Assembly: GCF_026626335.1 (NCBI RefSeq)
Contig: NZ_JAPNTZ010000007.1
Span: forward strand, 434,001-498,000
Length of the DNA stretch: 64,000 nt
From: Paractinoplanes pyxinae
Lineage (GTDB): Bacteria; Actinomycetota; Actinomycetes; Mycobacteriales; Micromonosporaceae
Direction of reading: 5' to 3'
Part shown: piece by piece, positions 47,275-54,841 of the stretch
Numbering within the stretch: the first letter of the stretch is position 1
How the letters are laid out: the number at the start of each line of letters is the position of its first letter
Notes under the pieces: generated by a model
Databases searched by the model: none
Told to the model about the DNA's origin: nothing
The model's input: only the letters and a program-made list of their open reading frames with translations
Translations under genes and position numbers: made by a program

Positions 47275-47747
47275 CGCAGGTCCGCGTCGGTGGCCATTTT
47301 GTTCAGGGCAGCGGCCAGGTCTTCGAGGTCGAGGGCGCCCAGGTGGTCGAAGATGTGGCGGCGGACGCTGGCCAGGTGAGTGGGCCAGGCCTCGCGCAGG
47401 CGGGCCAGGCCGCTCTCGGTCAGCACGGCGTTCCAGCCGCGGGCATCCTCGTCGCATTTGACGCGGTTCAGGTAGCCGAGGGACTCCAGTTTGGCGGCCA
47501 GCCGGGTCATGCCGCTGAGTGACATGTCACAGGATTGAGCAAGTTCGCTCATGCGCATGCGGCCGTGCGCAGACTCGGAGAGGTGCCGCAGAACGTTGTA
47601 CTCGCTGGCCGTCATGCGTTGTTCGGCTTCCAGGTCAGCGTTCATCGCCCGGGGCAGCACGAGCAGGATCCGGCCGAGCGCCCGCATGACCGCCTCCTCC
47701 TGAGGGGAGAGCGGGACAGGCCCCGGATCGGGTGATGTGGCGGACAT
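47271..47747 (-). CDS. MarR-family regulator
   Basis: 158 residues, ATG 47747. Winged helix: RMTASEYNVLRHLSESAHGR, MRMSELAQSCDMSLSGMTRL, AAKLESLGYLNRVKCDEDAR and GWNAVLTESGLARL, the DxR-type MarR wing. It diverges from an FMN reductase gene across 96 bases that include the palindrome TTGCT-TGACGT-AGCAA. MarR proteins of this context respond to phenolics, quinones or oxidants. It controls its own operon with the GNAT gene and probably the reductase. Confidence 0.9.
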   Translation of the reverse strand: MSATSPDPGPVPLSPQEEAVMRALGRILLVLPRAMNADLEAEQRMTASEYNVLRHLSESAHGRMRMSELAQSCDMSLSGMTRLAAKLESLGYLNRVKCDEDARGWNAVLTESGLARLREAWPTHLASVRRHIFDHLGALDLEDLAAALNKMATDADLR

Positions 47748-47780
47748 GACGTTGATCGTAGGCCCGCCCGGCAGGAATAG

Positions 47781-47796
47781 TTGCTTGACGTAGCAA
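47781..47796. promoter_or_regulatory. MarR operator
   Basis: TTGCTTGACGTAGCAA (47781-47796) contains 5-base inverted arms TTGCT/AGCAA six apart, extended outwards by AG/GT-type symmetry. It lies between marR and the FMN reductase gene in an AT-rich pocket, in the right place to control both promoters. Confidence 0.6.
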
Positions 47797-47843
47797 GTTA
47801 GAGCGCGAGGACACACCGCAGCGCGAACTAAGGAAGAAAAACG

Positions 47844-48407
47844 ATGACCAAGATCGGAATTATCCTCGGCAGCACCCGCCCCGGCCGCAACGGCGAAGCC
47901 GTGGCCAAGTGGGTCTTCGATGTCGCGTCCAAGCGCACCGACGCCGAGTTCGAGCTCGTCGACCTTCTCGACTACAACCTGCCCCACCTCGACGAGGCGA
48001 TCCCGCCGTCGATGGGCCAGTACAGCCAGCCGCACACCATCGAGTGGGCCAAGAAGATCGACTCGTTCGACGGCTTCATCTTCGTGACCCCGGAGTACAA
48101 CCACTCCACCTCGGGCGCGCTCAAGAACGCGATCGACTTCCTCTTCAAGGAGTGGAACAACAAGGCCGCCGGCTTCGTCGGCTACGGCTCGGTCGGTGGC
48201 GCCCGCGCCGTCGAGCACCTGCGCCTGATCGCCGGCGAGCTCATGCTGGCCGACGTGCGCGCCCAGGTGCTGCTGTCGCTCGCGACCGACTTCGAGAACT
48301 ACAGCAAGTTCCTCCCCAGCGAGCGGCAGGAGCAGGCCCTTCACGCCGTGCTCGACCAGACCGTGACCTGGAGCAAGGCGCTCGAGACGGTCCGCCAGGC
48401 CGCCTGA
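47844..48407 (+). CDS. NAD(P)H-dependent FMN reductase (quinone reductase-like)
   Basis: 187 residues, ATG 47844. Flavodoxin-like FMN reductase: phosphate loop GIILGSTRPGRNGEAVAKWV, and GFIFVTPEYNHSTSGALKNA followed by IDFLFKEW, which is the flavin-ring motif. GFVGYGSVGGARAVEHLRLI follows. Enzymes of this group reduce quinones, azo compounds or chromate with NAD(P)H, protecting against redox stress. The divergent MarR with shared operator indicates induction by an electrophile. A hairpin terminator follows at 48432-48463. Confidence 0.92.
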   Translation: MTKIGIILGSTRPGRNGEAVAKWVFDVASKRTDAEFELVDLLDYNLPHLDEAIPPSMGQYSQPHTIEWAKKIDSFDGFIFVTPEYNHSTSGALKNAIDFLFKEWNNKAAGFVGYGSVGGARAVEHLRLIAGELMLADVRAQVLLSLATDFENYSKFLPSERQEQALHAVLDQTVTWSKALETVRQAA

Positions 48408-48431
48408 CAAGTTTCACGCGTACTTCAGACA

Positions 48432-48463
48432 CGAGGCCTCGGATGCTTGCGTCCGGGGCCTCG
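48432..48463 (+). terminator. terminator of the FMN reductase gene
   Basis: CGAGGCCTCGGATGC pairs with GCGTCCGGGGCCTCG (48432-48446 with 48449-48463), with two G-U wobbles and a tight loop. It starts 24 bases after the stop. No T-run follows. Confidence 0.7.
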
Positions 48464-48480
48464 CGCCGCACAATTCATGG

Positions 48481-49647
48481 GTGCAAAACCAGACAACTAG
48501 TGACTTAATGCAGCAACTGCTTGAGATGCCACGAAAGTCTTGGTGGGCCCGGCTGCCGTTCAGCGTACGGATCACGGCCGGCACCAGTGCGGTGCTCCTC
48601 GTGCTGGCCGCGGCCGTGGCCGGCATCGCCACGCTGACCAGGGACCGCCCGGCTGCCCCGCGCATCGTCACGGCGATCGGGCAGGCCGCTCCCCAGGCCG
48701 GCGACGAGATCCCGGCGCCGCCCCCGCTCGTTCCGGCGACACCCGGCCTCGACCCGGCGACCGGATTTTCCCGTACGACCGACCAGGCCGACCGGACGGG
48801 CGGGCGCCAGCCACGGCCCCCGGCCGGGGCGCCGGCCCAGGCCCACGCTCAGCCCGCGGTTCCGGGCCAGGCTCAGCATCCGGTTCCGGGGCAGGCCAAG
48901 CCCCCGGTACCGGGCCATGCCCCTCCCGTTCCGGCCAAGGCCCAGGCTCCGCACCGGGCCGCCACGACCACGACCGGGAAGGCTCCGACCAGAACGCCGG
49001 CGAAGCCCCCGGCGGCCCCGGACTCCCGGACCCCCGTGGCCGCGGGCCCGGTGATCACCACCCGCACCGACGTGGAGACCCGCGAGGTGCCCTTCCAGAC
49101 GCGTTTCGTGCGCGACCCGTTCCTGCCGCGCGGCGCCCGCAAGATCACGGCGGCCGGCGTGCCCGGCGAGCAGACCCTGCGCTACCTCGTGACGCTGACC
49201 GACGGCCGGGAGACCGGCCGCAAGCTGCTGGGCACCACCGTCACCCGCGACCCGCAGCAACGTGTGATCACTTTCGGCACCGCCCGCGACTTCGACGACG
49301 ACTTGGACGACGACGGCGGACACCGCGACCGGTGTGGCCACAGGCTCCGCTTCTGCGTGCCGATGGGGCGCCAGACGCGGTCTTACTGCCCGGACGACCG
49401 CGACGAGCTGACCATCGACCTGCCCGGCCTCGACGTGCTGGACGGCAACCTGACGCGAGACGTGCTGCGTGGCGAGCTGCCGCAAGACGTGCTGGACGGC
49501 GAGCTGCCGCTGACCGGGCAGGGGGACGACGAGCTGCCGTTGGCCGGGCGGGGAGACGACGAGCTGCCGCTGGCCGGGCGGGTGGACGGCGAGCTGCCGC
49601 AAATGGATTGCGCCGCGGAGCCGGAGATCTCCAAACTGCGGCGGTGA
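48481..49647 (+). CDS. membrane-anchored G5-domain protein with C-terminal repeats
   Basis: 388 residues from GTG 48481; ATG 48508 is a strong alternative. The upstream start would include a rare TTA Leu codon at 48505. One membrane helix (VRITAGTSAVLLVLAAAVAG) is followed by a 120-residue Pro/Ala/Gln-rich stalk with VPGQA-type repeats. A G5 domain comes next (ITTRTDVETREVPFQTRFVR through ETGRKLLGTTVTRDPQQRVI). Then come three Cys (DRCGHRLRFCVPMGRQTRSYC) and an acidic tail of DDELPLAGRG repeats. G5 domains bind peptidoglycan sugars in Rpf and surface enzymes; here no enzyme is attached. Overlaps the next gene by 4 bases. Confidence 0.78.
   Translation: MQNQTTSDLMQQLLEMPRKSWWARLPFSVRITAGTSAVLLVLAAAVAGIATLTRDRPAAPRIVTAIGQAAPQAGDEIPAPPPLVPATPGLDPATGFSRTTDQADRTGGRQPRPPAGAPAQAHAQPAVPGQAQHPVPGQAKPPVPGHAPPVPAKAQAPHRAATTTTGKAPTRTPAKPPAAPDSRTPVAAGPVITTRTDVETREVPFQTRFVRDPFLPRGARKITAAGVPGEQTLRYLVTLTDGRETGRKLLGTTVTRDPQQRVITFGTARDFDDDLDDDGGHRDRCGHRLRFCVPMGRQTRSYCPDDRDELTIDLPGLDVLDGNLTRDVLRGELPQDVLDGELPLTGQGDDELPLAGRGDDELPLAGRVDGELPQMDCAAEPEISKLRR
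49501..49590 (+). repeat. 30-bp coding repeats in the G5 protein tail
   Basis: Three 30-base units (starting GAGCTGCCGCTGACCGGGCA) at 49501, 49531 and 49561 encode ELPLAGRGDD-type decapeptides. A related 27-base pair of units precedes them. The frame is kept throughout. Confidence 0.8.
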
Positions 49648-50378
49648 AGGACTTCGACGCTCTGCTCGACGAGGCGGCCGCCGTCCCGCTCGAGGGCTGG
49701 GATTTCGCGTGGTTCGCGGGCCGCGCCACCGAGCAGCGGCCCTCGTGGGGATACGCCGGCCTGGTGGCCGATCGGCTCACCCGCTCCGAGGCCGCGCTCG
49801 ACCTGCAGACCGGCGGCGGTGAGGTCTACGCGTACGCGATAGCGAGATCCGCCGCCAACGGGCAGCACGTCGCCACGGAGGCCTGGCCGCCGAACGTCCC
49901 GGTGGCCAAGGCCAATGTCGGGCAGGTGGTCGCCACCGACGGCCTGCCGTTCCGGGACGGCGCCTTCGACCTGGTGGTGAGCCGCCACCCGGTCACCACC
50001 GACTGGCCCGAAATCGCCCGGGTGCTCAGGCAGGGAGGGGTCTTCCTGTCCCAGCAGATCGGCGCCGGCAGCAATCGCGAGCTGTCCGAGGCCATGCTGG
50101 GCCCGCTCCCCGCGCCGACCCGGCAGCATCCGGAGCAGATCGCGGCGGCGGCCGAGGCGGCCGGCTTCGAGGTCCTTCAGGTACGCGGGGAACGCCTGCG
50201 AGCCGAGTTCTACGACATCGCCGCGGTGGCGCACTTCCTGCGCAAGGTGGTCTGGACGGTCCCGGAGTTCACCATCGAGAAGTACCGGGAGCAGTTGCGA
50301 GCCGTCCACGACCGGATCAACGTGGAGGGCATGTTCGTCTCGCACGCCACCCGGGTCCTGATCGAGGCGCGGCGATGA
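49644..50378 (+). CDS. SAM-dependent methyltransferase-like protein (paralogue of the one at 5805)
   Basis: 244 residues, GTG overlapping the G5 gene stop. SAM-fold landmarks: ALDLQTGGGEVYAYAIARSA, VATDGLPFRDGAFDLVVSRH and EIARVLRQGGVFLSQQIGAG. Its N-terminal GWDFAWFAGRATEQRPSWGY and the LSQQIG segment match the protein at 5805-6533, so these are paralogues 44 kb apart. The SAM loop DLQTGGGE keeps more glycines than that copy. The substrate is unknown. Its stop overlaps the first of two 15-codon ORFs that lead to a nucleotidyltransferase gene. Confidence 0.78.
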   Translation: MKDFDALLDEAAAVPLEGWDFAWFAGRATEQRPSWGYAGLVADRLTRSEAALDLQTGGGEVYAYAIARSAANGQHVATEAWPPNVPVAKANVGQVVATDGLPFRDGAFDLVVSRHPVTTDWPEIARVLRQGGVFLSQQIGAGSNRELSEAMLGPLPAPTRQHPEQIAAAAEAAGFEVLQVRGERLRAEFYDIAAVAHFLRKVVWTVPEFTIEKYREQLRAVHDRINVEGMFVSHATRVLIEARR

Positions 50379-50422
50379 CCCTGAGCGACGCCCGGCCGAC
50401 CGAAGACGAGGCACGGCGATGA
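50375..50422 (+). CDS. 15-codon relay ORF 1
   Basis: ATG 50375 overlaps the methyltransferase stop. It reads MTLSDARPTEDEARR to TGA 50420-50422, which overlaps the next ATG. It is a truncated duplicate of the nucleotidyltransferase N-terminus. It can pass terminating ribosomes to the next start. Confidence 0.45.
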   Translation: MTLSDARPTEDEARR

Positions 50423-50466
50423 CGTTGAGCGACGCCCGGCCGGCCGAAGAGGGGGCGCGGCGATGA
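50419..50466 (+). CDS. 15-codon relay ORF 2
   Basis: ATG 50419 reads MTLSDARPAEEGARR to TGA 50464-50466, overlapping ATG 50463 of the nucleotidyltransferase. It has the same origin and layout as relay ORF 1. Confidence 0.45.
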   Translation: MTLSDARPAEEGARR

Positions 50467-51296
50467 CGCTGAGCGACGCCCGGCTGGCCGGGATCGCCGC
50501 CGAGGTCGTGCGGGTGCCCGGGGTCGTCGGCGTCGTGCTGGGCGGCAGCCGGGCTCGCGGCACGCACACGCCCGAGTCGGACACCGACCTCGGCATCTAC
50601 TACCGCGCTCCCCTCGACGTCGACCGCCTCGGGGCGGTGGCCCGTTCCCTGAGCGGCCCCACGGCGCAGGTCACCGAGCCCGGCGGCTGGGGGCCGTGGG
50701 TCGACGGCGGGGGGTGGCTCAAGGTGGACGGCGGGGCGCTCGACTTCATCTATCGAGACCTCGATCGCGTACGCACGGTGTGCACCGACGTCGGGCAGGG
50801 CCGCTACGAGTTCCACCAGCAGGGCGGCCACCCACTCGGGTTCGCCGATCACGCGTACGCGGGGGAATTGGCTGTGGGAAAGATTTTGAGCGACCCCACC
50901 GGCGAGCTGGCCCGCCTGCGGAGCAGCCTGCAGCCCTACCCGCCGGCGCTGTCCCAGGCCTTGATCGCGGGACTGTGGGAGGCCGACTTCCTGGTCGCGA
51001 TCGCGCGCAAGGGGCTGCCCCGGGCCGACACCGCCTTTGTCGCCGGCTGCCTGTTCCGGCTGGTCGGCGTGTGCGCGCACGCCCTGCACGGCGCGGCCGG
51101 ACGGTGGCTGATCAACGAGAAGGGCGCCGTGGCCGCGACCGCCGCCCTGCCCGGCGCCCCGGAACGTTTCGCCGAGCGGGTCGACCAGGCCTTCGCCGCG
51201 CTGGAGGGCGATCCGCTGCGCCTGCGCCTGGCCATCGACATCGCGGCCGACCTCGCGCTCGACACCACCGACGCGTGCACCATGATGGTGCGGTGA
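50463..51296 (+). CDS. nucleotidyltransferase-domain protein
   Basis: 277 residues. Minimal nucleotidyltransferase motif: VVGVVLGGSRARGTHTPESD followed by TDLGIYY (Gly-Ser, then Asp-x-Asp). A third acidic site is in LDFIYRDLDRVR. The C-terminal half is helical. It resembles streptomycin/kanamycin nucleotidyltransferase-like proteins and could modify a small molecule, tRNA or a protein. It is preceded by two relay mini-ORFs and overlaps the peptidase E gene by 4 bases, so all are in one operon with the G5 and methyltransferase genes. Not evidence of resistance by itself. Confidence 0.85.
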   Translation: MTLSDARLAGIAAEVVRVPGVVGVVLGGSRARGTHTPESDTDLGIYYRAPLDVDRLGAVARSLSGPTAQVTEPGGWGPWVDGGGWLKVDGGALDFIYRDLDRVRTVCTDVGQGRYEFHQQGGHPLGFADHAYAGELAVGKILSDPTGELARLRSSLQPYPPALSQALIAGLWEADFLVAIARKGLPRADTAFVAGCLFRLVGVCAHALHGAAGRWLINEKGAVAATAALPGAPERFAERVDQAFAALEGDPLRLRLAIDIAADLALDTTDACTMMVR

Positions 51297-52021
51297 CCGC
51301 CGACGAGCCCACCATCCTGGCCACCAGCGCGTTCTTCGAGGTCGGCCGGTTCGGCGATTTCGCCTGGCGCCCGGGCCGCATCCACCGGTTCGCGGCCGAA
51401 CTGGCCCAGGCCACCCGGCCCCGCATCTGCTTCCTGACCCAGGCCAGCGGCGACCCGGCCGCCACCATCGGCGCGCACTACGCCGCGTTCGCCGGCACCG
51501 AGTTCGTGGCCTCGCACCTGCAGCTGTTCCCGATGCCGAACGTGGCCGACATCCGCGCCCATCTGCTCGACCAGGACATCATCTGGGTGCACGGGGGCAG
51601 CGTGGCCAACCTGTGCGCGGTGTGGCGGGTGCACGGCGTCGACGAGATTCTGCACGAGGCCTGGCAGTCGGGGATCGTGCTGGGCGGCGTCTCGGCCGGT
51701 TCGATCTGCTGGCACCAGGGCGGCAGCACCGACAGCTTCGGGCCCGAGCTGCGCGGCTTCACCGACGGTCTGGGCTGGCTGCCGTACTCGAACGGCGTGC
51801 ACTACGACGCCGAGGAGCAGCGGCGGCCCAAGATGCACGAGCTGATCGCCGACGGCACGCTGGGCGACGGCTACGCCACCGACGACGGCGCCGGGCTGGT
51901 CTATCGCGGCACCACGCTGAGCGAGGTGGTGGCCGACCGGCCCGGCCCGCTGGGCTACGAGCTCAACCGGGCCGCGGACGGCTCGGTGACCGAGACGCCG
52001 CTGCCCACCAGGGTGCTCTAG
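51293..52021 (+). CDS. peptidase E-like (S51) serine peptidase
   Basis: 242 residues, GTG in overlap with the nucleotidyltransferase. S51/peptidase E fold: IIWVHGGSVANLCAVWRVHG, nucleophile Ser134 in VLGGVSAGSICWHQGGSTDS, and GFTDGLGWLPYSNGVHYDAE with the catalytic His. Peptidase E cuts Asp-X dipeptides and related enzymes process cyanophycin or other beta-linked peptides. It has no signal peptide. It closes the operon, ending 4 bases inside the convergent PH-domain gene. Confidence 0.87.
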   Translation: MTADEPTILATSAFFEVGRFGDFAWRPGRIHRFAAELAQATRPRICFLTQASGDPAATIGAHYAAFAGTEFVASHLQLFPMPNVADIRAHLLDQDIIWVHGGSVANLCAVWRVHGVDEILHEAWQSGIVLGGVSAGSICWHQGGSTDSFGPELRGFTDGLGWLPYSNGVHYDAEEQRRPKMHELIADGTLGDGYATDDGAGLVYRGTTLSEVVADRPGPLGYELNRAADGSVTETPLPTRVL

Positions 52022-52380
52022 CTGGCGTAGTGCAGGATCACGTTGTGCACGTGGTGGGTCTTCTCGGAGCCGCGGAACTCGACCTCGTAGATGTGCTGGC
52101 CGACGGTGATCGCGATGGTGCCGGTGGAGAAGAACTGACCGGCCCAGCTCTTGTTGCTCACGACGCTGACGCTGCTGACCTTCGAGTACGGGATGCTCGT
52201 GATCGCGACGCGCTTCCCGACGAACGACTTGTCCTGGATGATGATGCGCCGGTTGGTCAGCCCGATGAAGCCGGTGCCGGCCCCCACCGCGTCGTACACG
52301 GCGATGATCTGCTCACCGTCCAGCAGGCCGCTCTCGATCTGCTGGAGCTGGCCCTTGCTGTCGTAAATCACTTCGCTCAT
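52018..52380 (-). CDS. bacterial PH-domain protein
   Basis: 120 residues, ATG 52380. The bacterial PH-like (YvbH/bPH) pattern is LLDGEQIIAVYDAVGAGTGF, IGLTNRRIIIQDKSFVGKRV, AITSIPYSKVSSVSVVSNKS and an amphipathic C-terminal helix region (TGTIAITVGQHIYEVEFRGS). Proteins of this type are small cytoplasmic, possibly stress-linked scaffolds. The TNRRIIIQDK motif is the most conserved part. It is convergent with peptidase E. Partner and role unknown. Confidence 0.82.
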   Translation of the reverse strand: MSEVIYDSKGQLQQIESGLLDGEQIIAVYDAVGAGTGFIGLTNRRIIIQDKSFVGKRVAITSIPYSKVSSVSVVSNKSWAGQFFSTGTIAITVGQHIYEVEFRGSEKTHHVHNVILHYAS

Positions 52381-52396
52381 GTCGCGAGGGTAGCGA

Positions 52397-52711
52397 TCAA
52401 GGGCTATGCGGAGCGGTGACCGTGCGGTAGAAATCCTCGATCCGGGCCGCGAGGGCGACCTCACCGTCGGTGAGCGTCTCGCCGTCGCGATCGCCCAGAC
52501 AGATCTGAGTGTGACCGTCGGTTCGCCGAATGCTGGGGCGTATGCGCAGAGTGTCCGCCGCCACCTTGATTCGTTCGGTCAATGCGGCATGCTGACTGTC
52601 GTCGCATGCCAGCTCACGCTTGAGCTGGACGCCGTCCTGCGTCCAACCGCTCAGCAGCGTCAGAGCATCGCTGAGGTAGTCGGAGCGCACCCGTTGTTTT
52701 CTGACCCGCAT
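52397..52711 (-). CDS. pterin-4a-carbinolamine dehydratase-like protein, active site altered
   Basis: 104 residues from ATG 52711, which has GGGGGTG upstream; an in-frame ATG 13 codons earlier is possible. The order LSDALTLLSGWTQDGVQLKR, HAALTERIKVAADTLRIRPS, ETLTDGEVALAARIEDFYRT follows the PCD/DCoH fold. The catalytic HHP pair expected after the second helix is not there (RIRPSIRRTDGH instead), so dehydratase activity is doubtful. Such members may act as DCoH-like binding proteins. It stands alone between a PH-domain gene and a divergent NUDIX gene. Confidence 0.65.
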   Translation of the reverse strand: MRVRKQRVRSDYLSDALTLLSGWTQDGVQLKRELACDDSQHAALTERIKVAADTLRIRPSIRRTDGHTQICLGDRDGETLTDGEVALAARIEDFYRTVTAPHSP

Positions 52712-52893
52712 CGCCGCACCCCCTAGGCGTCGTTGCCGGCTTGTGGCCAAACTGTCGCCGTGTCGTCATGGTCGGTGCCACAAGTGTTGCCTCCCGCGAC
52801 AATCATGTCCACGCCCACATATCCGTGTTTGCGTGACGATCAGGACGCCTCGGGCAACCTGAACGGTAAACTGTTGTGGGAAGCTCTTGTTTC

Positions 52894-53316
52894 ATGCCGC
52901 CGAAACAGCACGTCAGGGACACGAAGTCACGCAAAGTAATCGTTGCCGCAGTGATCATCACTGATGGGCGCGTTCTGGCGTGCGAGCGGTCCGCACCGGC
53001 CGAGGTCGCCGGCCGATGGGAGTTTCCCGGCGGAAAGGTCGAACCAGGCGAAACCGACGAAGAGGCGTTAGCCCGCGAGTGCGCCGAGGAACTGGGCGTA
53101 CGCGTCGAGGTCGGCGACCGGGTCGGGCCGGACGTCTCACTGGCGCACGGCCGGGCTGTGCTGCGGGTCTTCGCCGTACGCCTGCTGGAGGGCGACGTGC
53201 CGCGGGCGCTGGAGCACTCGTCCATGCGCTGGCTCGCCAAGGACGAGCTGGACAGCGTGCACTGGCTGCCCGCGGACAAACCGATCGTCGCCGAGCTCCC
53301 GGCCCTGCTGGGCTGA
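52894..53316 (+). CDS. NUDIX hydrolase (MutT-like)
   Basis: 140 residues from ATG 52894, placed 9 bases after GGAAG; a GTG at 52876 is the alternative. A full Nudix box is present: GGKVEPGETDEEALARECAE followed by ELGV. EFPGGKVEPGE and LACERSAPAEVAGRW are typical of MutT/8-oxo-dGTP diphosphatases that remove oxidised nucleotides. A TTA codon (53068-53070) occurs inside the Nudix box, notable in so GC-rich a genome because TTA genes depend on the bldA tRNA in streptomycetes. Convergent with fadD. Confidence 0.9.
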   Translation: MPPKQHVRDTKSRKVIVAAVIITDGRVLACERSAPAEVAGRWEFPGGKVEPGETDEEALARECAEELGVRVEVGDRVGPDVSLAHGRAVLRVFAVRLLEGDVPRALEHSSMRWLAKDELDSVHWLPADKPIVAELPALLG

Positions 53317-53317
53317 C

Positions 53318-54841
53318 TTAAGACCCGTACGTCTTGCGCAGTTCCCGCTTGAGCACCTTGAAGCTCGGCCCGAGCGGGAGCTGCTCGGCGAACCGGATCT
53401 GCCGCGGATATTTGTGCTTGCCGAGCTTCTCGCGCGACCACTCGATCAGTTCCTCGGCCGTGATGCCGCCCGGGTCGGCCACCACCACCGCGCAGATCTC
53501 CTCGCCGTGCACCGGGTCGGGCACGCCGATCACCGCCACCTGCTGCACGGCCGGGTGACGGGCCAGCGCTTCCTCCACCTCACGCGGATAGACATTGAAG
53601 CCACCCCGGATGACCAGGTCTTTCTTCCGGTCGACGATCGTGATGAAGCCCGCCTCGTCCTTGGTGCCCAGGTCACCCGTACGGAACCAGCCGTCGACCA
53701 CCGCCTCGGCCGTCGCCGACGGATTGTTCAGGTAGCCGGCGAAGACGTTGTGGCCGCGGATGACGATCTCCCCCAGCTCACCGGTCTCCATCAGCTCGAT
53801 CCGCTCGTCGATCTCGGGCCGGGCGATCTCGACCTCGACACCCCAGATCGGGTGGCCGATGGTGCCCGGCTTCGTGCCGAACGCGGGCTGGTTGGTGGTC
53901 GCCGTGGGCGACGTCTCCGAGAGGCCGTAGCCCTCGTAGATCGTCGCGTGGAAGACCTCGTTGAACTTCTCTAGCACGGCCACCGGCAGCGACGCCCCGC
54001 CGGAGACGCAGAGCCGCAGGTCGGGCAGCTTGTCGGCCTTGCCCGCGGCCTCGAGCAGGCCGATGTACATGGTCGGCACGCCGTGGAAAATGGTGACGTT
54101 TTCGCGGACCATGAGCTGGATCGCGGCCTCGCCGGTGAAGCGGGCCATCAGCACGATCGTTCCGCCCAGCCGGAACGTGCCGTTCATGCCCACGGTCTGG
54201 CCGAACGTGTGGAACAGCGGCAGGCAGCCCATCACGATGTCGTCGTCGTTCAGGTCGTGGATGTCGAAGACGTTGACCATCGTGTTCATCACGAGGTTGA
54301 GGTGGGTGAGCAGCGCGCCCTTGGGTTTGCCGGTGGTGCCGCTCGTATAGAAGACGACGGCCACGTCCTCGGCTTCGCGGCTTTCGTACGTTCGTAGTGG
54401 CTTGCCCTCTGCCTCCTCCAGCCGCGCGACTCCGGGGACGGCCGGGCCGACCGAGACGACCGGGATGTCGGCCACCTTGGCCGCAGCCACGGCGTTCTCG
54501 AGCTGACTGGAGTGGGCGACGAGCAGCTTCGCGCCGCTGTCCTTCAGGACGTACGCGTTCTCCTCGGGCGTGAGGAGGAGGTGCATCGGCACGATCGTGG
54601 CGCCGGCCGCGAGTACGGCGTAATAGACCCGGGGGAAGTCGGCCAGGTTGGGGATCTGGACGGCGACCACGTCACCCGGTCCGATGCCTTGGGCTTTGAG
54701 GCCCCCGGCGTACGCAAGCGTTTGTTGCCACAGGTCTTTGTAGGTGATGCGCTCGGTGGTGAGGCTGTCGATCACGGCGATCTTGTCGGGATACTTGCGA
54801 GCCGACTCGGCCAGAACGGTGGCGAGCGACAACTGCGTCAT
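53318..54841 (-). CDS. acyl-CoA synthetase (long-chain fatty-acid-CoA ligase type)
   Basis: 507 residues. ANL-superfamily ligase: AMP motif VVFYTSGTTGKPKGALLTHL, AYGLSETSPT-type motif IYEGYGLSETSPTATTNQPA, GWFRTGDLGTKDEAGFITIV, RKKDLVIRGGFNVYPREVEE and the terminal catalytic Lys in PLGPSFKVLKRELRK. It activates a carboxylic acid with ATP and CoA. An acyl-CoA dehydrogenase gene overlaps its start by 4 bases, forming a two-gene beta-oxidation operon divergent from a TetR operon. It may also supply CoA esters for the importer operon at 36-45 kb, which lacks a ligase. Confidence 0.93.
   Translation of the reverse strand: MTQLSLATVLAESARKYPDKIAVIDSLTTERITYKDLWQQTLAYAGGLKAQGIGPGDVVAVQIPNLADFPRVYYAVLAAGATIVPMHLLLTPEENAYVLKDSGAKLLVAHSSQLENAVAAAKVADIPVVSVGPAVPGVARLEEAEGKPLRTYESREAEDVAVVFYTSGTTGKPKGALLTHLNLVMNTMVNVFDIHDLNDDDIVMGCLPLFHTFGQTVGMNGTFRLGGTIVLMARFTGEAAIQLMVRENVTIFHGVPTMYIGLLEAAGKADKLPDLRLCVSGGASLPVAVLEKFNEVFHATIYEGYGLSETSPTATTNQPAFGTKPGTIGHPIWGVEVEIARPEIDERIELMETGELGEIVIRGHNVFAGYLNNPSATAEAVVDGWFRTGDLGTKDEAGFITIVDRKKDLVIRGGFNVYPREVEEALARHPAVQQVAVIGVPDPVHGEEICAVVVADPGGITAEELIEWSREKLGKHKYPRQIRFAEQLPLGPSFKVLKRELRKTYGS

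Larger units (their letters stand above)
50364..50495 (+). repeat. 44-bp segment in three tandem copies at a gene junction
   Basis: ATG codons at 50375, 50419 and 50463 each start ATGACxxTGAGCGACGCCCG and are each preceded by a G(A/G)GGC(A/G)CGGCG ribosome-site region. The period is exactly 44 bases. The segment covers the 3' end of the methyltransferase and the 5' end of the nucleotidyltransferase. Because 44 is not a multiple of 3, the extra copies do not extend either protein. Confidence 0.92.
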
